Origin: Spirosoma luteum DSM 19990
Lineage (GTDB): Bacteria > Bacteroidota > Bacteroidia > Cytophagales > Spirosomataceae
Assembly: GCF_000374065.1 (NCBI RefSeq)
Contig: NZ_KB893246.1
Coordinates: 372,001 to 436,000 of the forward strand
Length of the DNA: 64,000 nucleotides
Reading direction: 5' to 3'
The notes beneath the pieces are model-generated. The model saw nothing but the letters and a program-made list of their open reading frames with translations, was not told the DNA's origin and ran no database searches. Within the stretch, counting starts at the first letter, position 1; each line of letters begins with the position of its first letter. The translations under genes and the position numbers were made by a program. Of the stretch, positions 1 through 7,976 are shown in pieces.

Positions 1-909
1 ACCATCCGTGCCCTCCGAACCATTCGACCCTTTTGGAAGAGTTTGAAGCAGGTACGGGCTATTATCAATGCACATCGGCCCAATGTAGTAATCAATTTCC
101 ACGAAATGCTGGGTGGTATGACGTATGCCTTGCTGCGCCCTCCGGTACCCATGATATGTATCGCCCACCAGTACATGGCCTTTCATCCCGATTTTCAGCG
201 GCCTAAAGGACAATGGTTTTATCGGCAGACGTTTAAATTCAATACGCTGCTAACCTGTTTTGGGGCACATGAGCTGTTAGCTCTCTCATTCGATAAACAG
301 GCAGATGCACCTGAACAGCGTGTGCGTATCGTCCCTCCCTTACTTCGTCGGGAGATCACCGAGATAAAACCAACGCAGGGCGATTCGCTGCTAGCCTACG
401 TCACGCAGCCTGGCCTGAAAACCGAGCTACTCAAGGCACATGAGCAACACCCGGAAATCCGGATGGATGGCTTTCATTCGGGAGTGAGCGTACCGAATCA
501 GATCATTGATGATACTCTGAGTTTCCACGCCATTGATGGTCAGCGTTTCCTAGAGTTTATGGCCCGGTGCAAAGCCATCGTTACAACGGCTGGGTTTGAG
601 TCGGTTTGTGAAGCGGCTTATCTGGGTAAGCCTGCTATGATGATTCCACAACCGAACCACTACGAACAGGCGTGTAATGCCCTAGACGGACAGCGTGCCG
701 GGGTTGGAACAGCTGCAGACCAATTCGATCTAAATCAACTACTAGCTTACTTACCTGAATACGATACGCAGTTAAGCGAACACTTCCGGGCCTGGCACGG
801 GCAAGGACATTTTATGTTCCTGGCGGCCATAAACCGGGCAGCTGCGTCATCAAAAAGTTCATCGGGTGGATTTTTCTCAACGCGTATGCGTCATCTACTC
901 CGTTCCTAG
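1..909 (+). CDS. glycosyltransferase, MurG/GT28-like (5' end outside window)
   Basis: The frame is open from base 1, so the N-terminus lies upstream of the window; the first in-frame TTG at 43 is not a convincing start. The C-terminal half carries a motif typical of GT-B fold enzymes: TTAGFESVCEAAYLGKP followed by a Pro-rich loop and a QACNAL segment. In MurG-like transferases this region binds the UDP-sugar donor. The likely role is transfer of a sugar from a nucleotide donor to a cell-envelope acceptor, but neither donor nor acceptor can be read from the sequence. No signal peptide or membrane span is visible in the part present. The stop codon overlaps the end of the convergent SDR gene by 15 bases. 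Confidence 0.75.
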   Translation, partial: TIRALRTIRPFWKSLKQVRAIINAHRPNVVINFHEMLGGMTYALLRPPVPMICIAHQYMAFHPDFQRPKGQWFYRQTFKFNTLLTCFGAHELLALSFDKQADAPEQRVRIVPPLLRREITEIKPTQGDSLLAYVTQPGLKTELLKAHEQHPEIRMDGFHSGVSVPNQIIDDTLSFHAIDGQRFLEFMARCKAIVTTAGFESVCEAAYLGKPAMMIPQPNHYEQACNALDGQRAGVGTAADQFDLNQLLAYLPEYDTQLSEHFRAWHGQGHFMFLAAINRAAASSKSSSGGFFSTRMRHLLRS

Positions 910-1728
910 TCGGTAGAAAAATTGCAGCGGGTCAGGATAGCGAAATGCGTATTGTGTAGCTTGAAGTAGCTTTTCTACACTGACAACTTTGTACGGAACG
1001 GGTTGCTCAGGCTGTTCAAACGCTGGCTGTTCGTAACCAAAATCCGCACAGCTTTTTTGATAGATGTCTTTCCGAACCGGATGCTCGGGAGCTACAGCAT
1101 TAAAGACTCCATCAGTACGCTGTTGAATCAGCGTGAGCAGAATGCCCACGGCATCATCCTGATGCAGGTAGTTAACGGGGACGTCTCCACTGTCTACTGT
1201 TTTACCGGCAACATATTTTCCCGGAATACGATCGTACCCCATCAGACCACCACACCGCAGCACCGTAAGAGTTTTTTTGGGTGCTAACGCCAACACGAGT
1301 TGTTCAGCCTTAACCAGAGCAGGCGCGGCTGATTCATCTGGCATTATAACATCATTTTCTACAACCATTCGATTTAGTTCTGGATAGACCGACGTAGAAC
1401 TAACATAGATAACGTGCTTTACTTCTGATACGTCAATAGCATCCGTTAGATGCTGGATTTGTTTTGGATGAAAATCCTCGCCAAACTTCCCCGCTTTAGG
1501 AGGTACGTTGATGATAAGGGTGTCGGCATCAAGTAAATCGTTTAGATTACCCTCGGGTGCCGGATTCAATTGTAGCTGATAAGCGTCGATACCAGCCTGA
1601 TTCAAATCAGTAACCTTGCTGGAGGTAGTACAACTACCTTTCACAGTACAGCCTACACGCTGTAGCTGTTTCGCTAGTGGCAATCCAAGCCATCCTAATC
1701 CAATGATAGAAACGGTTGTATGTGACAT
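895..1728 (-). CDS. NAD(P)-binding SDR/epimerase-family protein, YeeZ-like
   Basis: This 277-residue protein opens with a Rossmann nucleotide-binding loop GLGWLG (about residues 10-15) and has the SSTSVYP segment of extended short-chain dehydrogenases, with a lysine a little further on. It resembles the atypical SDR group that contains E. coli YeeZ, whose substrate is not established. I chose ATG 1728 rather than the TTG one codon upstream. It is the last gene of a four-gene minus-strand operon behind an ECF sigma factor, only 3 bases after the outer-membrane protein gene. No membrane segments are visible, so it is probably cytoplasmic. Substrate and reaction are unknown. Confidence 0.75.
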   Translation of the reverse strand: MSHTTVSIIGLGWLGLPLAKQLQRVGCTVKGSCTTSSKVTDLNQAGIDAYQLQLNPAPEGNLNDLLDADTLIINVPPKAGKFGEDFHPKQIQHLTDAIDVSEVKHVIYVSSTSVYPELNRMVVENDVIMPDESAAPALVKAEQLVLALAPKKTLTVLRCGGLMGYDRIPGKYVAGKTVDSGDVPVNYLHQDDAVGILLTLIQQRTDGVFNAVAPEHPVRKDIYQKSCADFGYEQPAFEQPEQPVPYKVVSVEKLLQATQYAFRYPDPLQFFYRLGTE

Positions 1729-1731
1729 CAA

Positions 1732-2757
1732 TTAGAATCCAATTCCAAACGTAATTGTGCGAACATCTGGCCCCTTGTCAGGCTGAAAAAGTGGATTTAG
1801 GTCGTATTTCACGAAAAAATTCAGGCTTTGAATCCCAATGTGCGTCATAACCCCATATCGTAAATCATTGAGGTAATAATCCGAATGCCGCCGGTCTTTA
1901 CTGCCATCGGCCTCTTTTATTTTCCGATAGCTGTCAAGCCGGTAATTGGCATAGCCTCCTATACCAATGTGGCCCACTTTCCGACCATCGTCGTTGTAGA
2001 ATACAACGCGTGGAACCACTGGAATGCCAATTGTACATACAGTCAATTTACTTTTTTGTAAATCACGGCCGGCGTCGGGAAAAGCAACAGCAGTTGCTCC
2101 TTTCTCTACCATCTTATTCCCTTCGAACATAAAATTGTTCCAGGCTACTTCAACACCATAATAGAGTTTTAATGATGCATGTTTCCCCCCAATTATAGTT
2201 GGCATGGCACCTATCGATAAAGCGATATAACGGGAACCGAGGGGCCGCAGATTATAACTCCCTTCAGGGTAAGTAGGATTGGCCGATTGCTGAATGAAAT
2301 TATCCAGACCAATGCTTAGGCCATAATCAAAACTGTTCCCGTCACGTCTCCGGCGTTTTGCCTGCGCGTAAGCCCGATTGCTGCTATCCTGGCTGGCTGG
2401 TTTTGTTTTGACGGTGTCCCCCTTGCTATTGATGACGATAGTAAATCCATCCTTCTTTTTTGTTACGACAAGCACAGTATCTTTCAGAAAACGTTCACCA
2501 TCCTGCGAAATAGCCGTTTGACCACCCGGCACGGAATCGAGTTTCATACCCATTTCCCGGACTATTTTATTCAAATCGTAATTCGACAATGCCTGAATAC
2601 CGGCTTTGTCCGGGGCATAGATGACCAATCGGGTACGATTAGCAAATCGAATTACCAATGAATCTGTCGGGCTTACGGGTCCTGCGTTAGCTCCTGACGT
2701 GACGATTGTCAACAGCAGTACAGTTATCCCGGCTATGATGGTAAACAGCCTGTTCAT
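1732..2757 (-). CDS. outer-membrane beta-barrel protein, hypothetical
   Basis: A 341-residue protein with a cleavable signal peptide (about residues 1-25, ending in a SGANAG-type site). The middle is low complexity and basic (KRRRRDG near residue 137). The C-terminal half has alternating hydrophobic/polar strands and ends in an aromatic residue (FGIGF), as outer-membrane barrels do. I recognise no named family. Its ATG overlaps the stop of the anti-sigma-like gene by one base (TAATG), so the two are translationally coupled. The position in a sigma-factor operon suggests it is an envelope sensor or a regulated target, which is inference. Confidence 0.65.
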   Translation of the reverse strand: MNRLFTIIAGITVLLLTIVTSGANAGPVSPTDSLVIRFANRTRLVIYAPDKAGIQALSNYDLNKIVREMGMKLDSVPGGQTAISQDGERFLKDTVLVVTKKKDGFTIVINSKGDTVKTKPASQDSSNRAYAQAKRRRRDGNSFDYGLSIGLDNFIQQSANPTYPEGSYNLRPLGSRYIALSIGAMPTIIGGKHASLKLYYGVEVAWNNFMFEGNKMVEKGATAVAFPDAGRDLQKSKLTVCTIGIPVVPRVVFYNDDGRKVGHIGIGGYANYRLDSYRKIKEADGSKDRRHSDYYLNDLRYGVMTHIGIQSLNFFVKYDLNPLFQPDKGPDVRTITFGIGF

Positions 2758-3668
2758 TATTTTTCGGATTTATCCTTTTCAAAACTCTGTTTCAGCCCGC
2801 TGTAAGCACGGCCCAATAGCCCCTGGTCCTCATTACCGGGGTTATCGTGCCGGGCAAACACTTCGCCCTGTTTGATTCGTCGGACCTGCTGCCATAGATT
2901 ACCTTTTGCCTCCTTTTGAGGCTCTTCCCCTGTTAAAGCCACAGTGCCAGATTCTCTCTTGGTAGCTTGTCGGGCAGCTAACAGTGATGCGGGTTCTTCG
3001 ATTGTTACCGTTAACACGCGTTCGATAGGGGCAGCAGGTTTAACCGTATTTTCAGCTACGCGTTCCGTGTTTGTATCAACTGAATTAATGATTTTTACAT
3101 CTGGCAGCGTTGTATCTGTCAATTTTGTCTTGTTGTTATATTGCGGTATTTGCGTCAGAACAGATTGCTCATTTTTGGATGTCAAGAGTTCCTTATTGCT
3201 ATTTTCACTCTGCAGAGAAGGGGGGTTCGTTGACGAATTCTTTTCCTTCCGAATAACTTCAACAGGCTTACCAACGGTAGCTAAATGATTTTCCGTTTCT
3301 GCCGGAGCGGGTTGTCCATCTGGCTTTTTATTCATCGTGTTTTTATTAGCTGGACTTCCGACCTTGTCCACCTCCGGTCTTGGTGGTTTGCCAACGCTGT
3401 TCGCTACCTGTTCACCTACTTTTGTAAGCGTAGAACTGGACTGAAGATAGAGCCAGCCAAACAGGCAGACCAACGCTAGGCTAGCAGCTATCGCCATATA
3501 CCGTTGCAGGGCTGGATTACGCCAGATTACAACTCGCTGTTCCGGTTGTGCCTTATTCATTCGTGCCTGCAAGCGCTCAAAGCCGTCAGGACTGGGCGAT
3601 AGTGATGCGTGACCCAGTTTGCGGGCAAACAACTCATCAATCGGCGGACTTTCTTCCTGTTTTTTCAT
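2757..3668 (-). CDS. single-span membrane protein, probable anti-sigma-type regulator
   Basis: This 303-residue protein has an acidic cytoplasmic N-terminus, one clear membrane span at about residues 57-76, and a long polar Ser/Thr/Asn/Lys-rich periplasmic region. The layout matches single-pass anti-sigma or envelope-stress partners encoded next to ECF sigma factors in Bacteroidota. I see no zinc-binding anti-sigma HxxxCxxC motif, so it is assigned by topology and position only. It begins 9 bases after the sigma gene stop and overlaps the next gene by one base, so co-expression is nearly certain. A simple structural protein cannot be excluded. Confidence 0.55.
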   Translation of the reverse strand: MKKQEESPPIDELFARKLGHASLSPSPDGFERLQARMNKAQPEQRVVIWRNPALQRYMAIAASLALVCLFGWLYLQSSSTLTKVGEQVANSVGKPPRPEVDKVGSPANKNTMNKKPDGQPAPAETENHLATVGKPVEVIRKEKNSSTNPPSLQSENSNKELLTSKNEQSVLTQIPQYNNKTKLTDTTLPDVKIINSVDTNTERVAENTVKPAAPIERVLTVTIEEPASLLAARQATKRESGTVALTGEEPQKEAKGNLWQQVRRIKQGEVFARHDNPGNEDQGLLGRAYSGLKQSFEKDKSEK

Positions 3669-3677
3669 CGTATCTGT

Positions 3678-4256
3678 TTAACTGGCCCGCCGTTGTAAGG
3701 TGGGTGCCTGTTCTACTTTTTTCAGGTTAGCCTGTAACAATAATCTTGCACGGCTCAATTGGGATTTTGATGTTCCCTCCGAAATCCCCAACATATCGGC
3801 AATTTCTCCATGATTATACCCTTCAATGGCGTAAAGGTTAAACACGGTTCGGTAGCCATCGGGCAGTTGATTGATAACCCGCAACAGGTCATGCTCATTT
3901 AGGGATGTATCGGCCCAGGCATAATCTGGCTCTATCTGTATATCTTCAATAGGTATCTCCTGCCGCCATTGTTTATTCTTTCGCAGAAACATCAATGACT
4001 CTGTCACCATTACCCGTCGTATCCAGCCCTCAAAACTGCCATCTTCCCGAAATTGTTGAATCTTCTCAAAAACGCGCATGAAGCCATCCAGCATAACCTC
4101 CTCTGCGTCGTCCCTATTGGCACAGTAACGAATACAAACGGCCAGCATTTTGCCCGAAAATCGTTCATAAAGAACTTTATGGGCACGGCTTTCTCCCCGT
4201 TTCAAGGCAGCTATCAACTGGGCCTCAGTAGAAAAGAAAGGGATAAGTCGAAGCAT
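3678..4256 (-). CDS. ECF RNA polymerase sigma factor (sigma-70 family)
   Basis: At 192 residues this has standard ECF length. Region 2 covers about residues 25-92, with the CANRDDAEEVMLDGF helix that contacts core polymerase and melts the -10 element. Region 4 covers about residues 125-180, with a helix-turn-helix around EIADMLGISEGTSKSQLSRAR that would read the -35 element. The protein directs RNA polymerase to a specific promoter set. It heads an operon with an anti-sigma-like membrane protein, an outer-membrane barrel and an SDR protein, so it is probably controlled through the envelope. ATG 4256 is the only sensible start. I found no TAnnTTTG box just upstream. Confidence 0.92.
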   Translation of the reverse strand: MLRLIPFFSTEAQLIAALKRGESRAHKVLYERFSGKMLAVCIRYCANRDDAEEVMLDGFMRVFEKIQQFREDGSFEGWIRRVMVTESLMFLRKNKQWRQEIPIEDIQIEPDYAWADTSLNEHDLLRVINQLPDGYRTVFNLYAIEGYNHGEIADMLGISEGTSKSQLSRARLLLQANLKKVEQAPTLQRRAS

Positions 4257-4325
4257 AACGGTTTAGGTTCATTAGCAAGATGCACGTTATAGGTAGCATG
4301 GTTGCATGACCGAAAAAATAGTACA

Positions 4326-4352
4326 CAAAAAAAGGGCTATTAAAGCCCTTTT
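4326..4352 (-). terminator. intrinsic terminator of the act-cox operon, overlapping the DUF983 stop codon
   Basis: On the minus strand the last codons of the DUF983 gene form one arm of a hairpin (AAAGGGCT, short TTAA loop, AGCCCTTT), followed at once by a run of T. The stop codon lies in the loop. This is a compact intrinsic terminator that ends the 17-gene respiratory operon. Confidence 0.85.
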
Positions 4353-4717
4353 ACATAATTGATACCTGCCACATAATGCAACCAGACAACGCGTGATATT
4401 CGAAAATTAATGGGTGCAATCAGTACCATTACGGGAGCGATAACTGCGGCATACACCCAGCCCTGGGGGTCGTTTCCCAAATAAAAAAGCAGAAAGCCCA
4501 GCACCAGAGCAATTCCTCCAGAAACGGCATAGCTTACATACATAGCCCCAACGAAGTAACCTGGTTCGACTTCGTAACGCAATCCGCAGTGCGGACAGAG
4601 TTCGTACATGTCATCAAATTTCCTTAGGGAATAGAACGGGCTCTTAAATATTTTCCCTTTTCTACATCTGGGACATAGCCCGTTTGACACGGCCTGCAAT
4701 TTCGAGACGTCTTCCAT
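4340..4717 (-). CDS. DUF983 zinc-ribbon membrane protein
   Basis: A 125-residue protein with two CxxC pairs near the N-terminus (LCPRC and LCPHC), probably a zinc ribbon, followed by two membrane spans. This is the DUF983 architecture, commonly encoded beside cytochrome oxidase genes in Bacteroidota and Proteobacteria; its biochemical role is unknown. I start at ATG 4717, in phase with the family N-terminus; GTG 4690 is the alternative. Either way the start lies inside the end of the preceding gene (up to 56 bases of overlap). It is the last gene of the act-cox operon, and its stop lies in the terminator hairpin. Confidence 0.8.
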   Translation of the reverse strand: MEDVSKLQAVSNGLCPRCRKGKIFKSPFYSLRKFDDMYELCPHCGLRYEVEPGYFVGAMYVSYAVSGGIALVLGFLLFYLGNDPQGWVYAAVIAPVMVLIAPINFRISRVVWLHYVAGINYVKGL

Positions 4718-4943
4718 GCTCCTGTTTACTATTCCGATACCATAGGTAGCCAATGGTGGCAACAATAAGGTAGGGAGCCACAAATAAATATAAGATACCT
4801 AAGTTGAGATTCGATGCAACTCCGCTTCGACCGTTACTTACTGTGCTTTCTACCGTTCCCCGGCACATAGCGCACTGAGCCATTAAGTCCGGCATGATAA
4901 TCAGTAGAGCACCTATCAACAACCACACTTTCCAACTTCTCAT
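4662..4943 (-). CDS. small CxxC membrane protein of oxidase cluster
   Basis: A 93-residue protein with an N-terminal signal or membrane segment (about residues 6-22), then a CAMC motif right after the probable cleavage region, a polar loop, and a second membrane span near residues 47-67 with a basic tail. I recognise no named family beyond its habit of sitting beside DUF420 and DUF983 genes in oxidase clusters. The exported CxxC pair would suit metal binding or thiol chemistry during oxidase assembly, which is inference. It lies 13 bases after the DUF420 gene, and its 3' end overlaps the DUF983 gene. Confidence 0.65.
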   Translation of the reverse strand: MRSWKVWLLIGALLIIMPDLMAQCAMCRGTVESTVSNGRSGVASNLNLGILYLFVAPYLIVATIGYLWYRNSKQEHGRRLEIAGRVKRAMSQM

Positions 4944-4956
4944 TTCGTCAATTAGG

Positions 4957-5499
4957 TTAATGAACGTAAAAAGGCTTAATCATCAAATACACGATTACTC
5001 CCGTAGTACTAACATAAAGCCAGATTGGAAAAGCATACTTCACCGTCTGCTTATGCCTAGCAATCTGACCACTCATCGCTAAATATACGGCTCTTAGTAC
5101 AAACCATACAACAACAACCGATAGTACAATATGCGATACTAGTAGAAAATAATACACAGGACGAATCCAGCCCTGTCCACCATAAACAGTTGATTCGTTT
5201 GTCAGATGATACAACACGTAGCTAACCAGAAATAGAGACCCAAGTATGAATGCCATCAGCATCGTACGCTTGTGCGCTTCCACATTCTTTTGTCTGATGA
5301 AGTAGAACCCAGTCAACAGTAGCAGGGATGTAACGGAATTAAGAACGCCATTAATGTGCGGCAAGTACGTTGTCCAGCTACCTAAATCGACTTTCTGGCG
5401 AATGCCCAACAACACTGCCACCGCAATAGGAATTGCCAGAGCCAGGATATTGATTATCCGGTTCGCTTTCTGCTCCTTAACGGGTTGCAATGCTTCCAT
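4957..5499 (-). CDS. DUF420 multi-span membrane protein
   Basis: At 180 residues with about five membrane spans and conserved His residues near span ends (LPHINGVLN and YHLTN), this matches DUF420. Family members are encoded with haem-copper oxidases, and the related CtaM protein of Firmicutes is needed for oxidase maturation. A role in cytochrome oxidase assembly is therefore likely here but not shown. It lies 9 bases downstream of the Sco1 gene. ATG 5499 is well placed. Confidence 0.8.
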   Translation of the reverse strand: MEALQPVKEQKANRIINILALAIPIAVAVLLGIRQKVDLGSWTTYLPHINGVLNSVTSLLLLTGFYFIRQKNVEAHKRTMLMAFILGSLFLVSYVLYHLTNESTVYGGQGWIRPVYYFLLVSHIVLSVVVVWFVLRAVYLAMSGQIARHKQTVKYAFPIWLYVSTTGVIVYLMIKPFYVH

Positions 5500-5508
5500 A
5501 CTGCTTAC

Positions 5509-6219
5509 TTATTCTTTGCTGTAAATGTCAAGTAAAACCCGAATTTCGAGCACTAATTTATCGACATCCTCTTTATCTGTACCATCGTAGAATCCACGCA
5601 CAATACCTTCCTTATCTACTAATACCAACTTTTCGCTGTGGATAAAAGTTTCGTCCGGATTCCCTTCCTTTAAGCCCGCATCAACCGTAGGCAAATAATA
5701 ACCGTGCATGGCCAAATCGTAAATCTGGGTTTTGCTACCCGTCAAAAAATACCACTTGCCGGGTATAGCATCGTATTTTTTAGCGTACGCTTTCAGTTGT
5801 TCCGGTCGGTCGTGCGCTGGATCAACTGTGTGCGATAGAAAAACGATAGTAGGATTGTTTATAAATATATCCTGTACCCTAGTAAGCTGCGAAGAAATAC
5901 GGGGGCAGATCGTGGTACAACGGGTAAAGAAAAAATCGGCTACGTAAATTTTACCTTTTACGATCGATTGATTTACCGTGTCTCCGTCCTGATCGATGAG
6001 TTGAAAGGGGGGAATACGATTATAGATAGTATCGGTTATTACGCTACCGTCGGGTAAACGAACTTTCCCCATCAAGGGTTCTCCTCTAGCTGAGTCTATT
6101 TTGGGCAAATAACGGGACAACACATAATGATTTTGCGTGCTATACCGTAGAAAAAGATACAGCAAAGCCGGAACCAGCAGCGTAGCGAGCAGGATTCCGG
6201 CTTTCCTAAAAACCTTCAT
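5509..6219 (-). CDS. Sco1/SenC-family copper chaperone for cytochrome oxidase
   Basis: A 236-residue protein with an N-terminal membrane anchor (about residues 8-25) and a thioredoxin-like domain facing the periplasm. The copper-binding CTTIC motif is at residues 101-105 and the third ligand, His194 in FIHSEK, is in place. Sco proteins deliver copper to, or reduce, the CuA site of oxidase subunit II, which is encoded upstream in this operon. It follows the subunit IV gene after 3 bases. Confidence 0.93.
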   Translation of the reverse strand: MKVFRKAGILLATLLVPALLYLFLRYSTQNHYVLSRYLPKIDSARGEPLMGKVRLPDGSVITDTIYNRIPPFQLIDQDGDTVNQSIVKGKIYVADFFFTRCTTICPRISSQLTRVQDIFINNPTIVFLSHTVDPAHDRPEQLKAYAKKYDAIPGKWYFLTGSKTQIYDLAMHGYYLPTVDAGLKEGNPDETFIHSEKLVLVDKEGIVRGFYDGTDKEDVDKLVLEIRVLLDIYSKE

Positions 6220-6222
6220 AAT

Positions 6223-6546
6223 TTATCTTAACTGAAAAATTGAGCCGCCTTCCATAAGAAGTGCAGTCAGCAACCATACTATAAACGCTATTGGTACCAC
6301 AATTGCCCAAATCAAGCTTTTCACTTCATGCTTAAGGTGCATGAACTCGCCAACAATGTAGAAGGCTTTCACAAGTGTCATGATGACAAAGAATGCGGTC
6401 CTGAGACCACCAGCTTTCATAACATAAGCAAGTGTAAACTCGACTACAGTAATACCTAGCAAAATCCAGAATGTACGCCAGATGGCTCCTGTATTAGCGG
6501 GTGGAATCTCGCCAACTTCGTGGGTTCCGTGTGTATGATCAGTCAT
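6223..6546 (-). CDS. cytochrome c oxidase subunit IV (caa3 type)
   Basis: I start at the ATG giving MTDHTHGTHEVGEI, a His-rich family-like N-terminus; the open frame extends 22 codons upstream but would overlap the subunit III gene. The 107-residue product has three hydrophobic segments and a GEFMHLKHE stretch between spans, typical of the small caa3-type subunit IV. It probably stabilises the oxidase core. It sits 16 bases after subunit III and 3 bases before the Sco1 gene. Confidence 0.85.
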   Translation of the reverse strand: MTDHTHGTHEVGEIPPANTGAIWRTFWILLGITVVEFTLAYVMKAGGLRTAFFVIMTLVKAFYIVGEFMHLKHEVKSLIWAIVVPIAFIVWLLTALLMEGGSIFQLR

Positions 6547-6562
6547 CAGTATAAAAAATTTG

Positions 6563-7360
6563 TCAAACCAGATAGAAGAACGTAAATACAAACACCCAAA
6601 CAAGATCAACAAAGTGCCAGTAAAGACCTACTTTCTCAACCATTTCATAGTGTCCCCGTTTTTGATACAAACCCGTTGCCGACCGGTAAAAAATTAGGAT
6701 ATTCAAAATAACACCACTCAATACGTGCGTTCCGTGGAAACCAGTGATGAAGAAAAACAAATCAGCAAAGGCAGGGGGACCGTATTGGTTTTCGACGAGG
6801 TTAGCACCGAATATAGTACGTTGTACATTCTGCCCGTTGATAATCTCCGTTATCGTCGTACCTGTTTCAGTTCCGTGAATAAAGTGCGACCACTCCCAAG
6901 CTTGACTACCGAGGAAAGCAAACCCACCCAAAATTGTCCACAGCATGTATTTCTCCACATCAGCCTGATCCATCCGGTGGCCTGCCTCAACGGCTAACAC
7001 CATAGTAACACTGCTGAAAATAAGAATAAACGTCATAATGCCCACAAAAATTAGTGGAGCATTTACCCCATGCAAAAAAGGGAGAGAGGCATACACCATC
7101 TCAGGCGTTGGCCAGTACAAGTTCGAAAACTTGAATACCTCACCAAAAATAGCCGGATCCCAGGACGGGTAACTATACCGAATCAATCCGTACGTAACCA
7201 GCAGGGCCGAGAACGTAAATGTGTCGGAAATAAGGAAGAACCACATCATCAGTTTGCCGTAGCTCACTTTCATGGGTTCAACACCGCCCATCCAGGTTTT
7301 TTTGTCGAACACTTGGTCCGGCTCAGTGGTCAGGGTATCGTGGGTTACAGTAGCCGCCAT
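6563..7360 (-). CDS. coxC: cytochrome c oxidase subunit III
   Basis: At 265 residues with about seven membrane spans, this is a full-size bacterial subunit III. The HxxH-containing helix (FHGTHVLSGV) and the C-terminal YWHFVDLVWVFVF signature are clear. Subunit III does not carry metals but stabilises proton uptake by subunit I. It is the second of two adjacent subunit III-like genes; the other ends 15 bases upstream. A hydrophilic insert near residues 155-195 sets it apart from its neighbour. Confidence 0.93.
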   Translation of the reverse strand: MAATVTHDTLTTEPDQVFDKKTWMGGVEPMKVSYGKLMMWFFLISDTFTFSALLVTYGLIRYSYPSWDPAIFGEVFKFSNLYWPTPEMVYASLPFLHGVNAPLIFVGIMTFILIFSSVTMVLAVEAGHRMDQADVEKYMLWTILGGFAFLGSQAWEWSHFIHGTETGTTITEIINGQNVQRTIFGANLVENQYGPPAFADLFFFITGFHGTHVLSGVILNILIFYRSATGLYQKRGHYEMVEKVGLYWHFVDLVWVFVFTFFYLV

Positions 7361-7375
7361 GCGTCTAAGAAATTA

Positions 7376-7966
7376 TCAATGAAAATAGACTAAAAAGAAA
7401 AACAAATACAACCACAAAATGTCTAAAAAATGCCAATATGCAACTGCAATCTCAATCTGATTCAAACTTTTGGCGTGTATACGCAATCTAAAACAGGCTA
7501 TTAATGCCACCAGTAAAACTATCAGGCCAGATATTAGGTGAAAGCCATGTAGTCCCGTAAAGATGTACATGAACGATCCAGCTGGATTTCCAACAAAGAA
7601 CACGTTTTGGTTAACCAGATCTATCCAGCCCTGAAACTGCATGTACAGAAAGATTACACCAAGCACAAAAGTAATAGTTATCGCTGTCTTCAGGGTGCCA
7701 AACTTATCTTTTTTTGCTGCTATATATGCCCAATGCATGGTAATGCTGCTTAACACCAATACAATAGAACTATACGAAAAAATTGGCGGGATGTCATATT
7801 CCAACCAGTTTCCCTCTGCCCTCCTTACTAAATACGCGCTGGTCATTGCCGCAAACAGCATGATAATGCTTACGATGAATAGCCAAAGGATAAACTTCCG
7901 GGGATTCATCGAGAGCGTTTCCTGTGGCTCTTCCAGTACTGAAATTTCACTAATTGCTTCGCTCAT
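7376..7966 (-). CDS. second cytochrome c oxidase subunit III-like protein
   Basis: Starting at the ATG for MSEAISEISVLEE gives 196 residues with five membrane spans and the same two signatures as its neighbour: LHGFHLISGL and AYWHFLDILWLYLFF. It is shorter than the 265-residue copy and has an acidic N-terminal tail. Paired subunit III-type genes occur in other Bacteroidota oxidase operons. Whether both are in one complex or they are alternatives is not known from sequence. The frame extends upstream into ctaB, but that start is not supported. Confidence 0.88.
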   Translation of the reverse strand: MSEAISEISVLEEPQETLSMNPRKFILWLFIVSIIMLFAAMTSAYLVRRAEGNWLEYDIPPIFSYSSIVLVLSSITMHWAYIAAKKDKFGTLKTAITITFVLGVIFLYMQFQGWIDLVNQNVFFVGNPAGSFMYIFTGLHGFHLISGLIVLLVALIACFRLRIHAKSLNQIEIAVAYWHFLDILWLYLFFFLVYFH

Positions 7967-7976
7967 GGTTTTGTTG

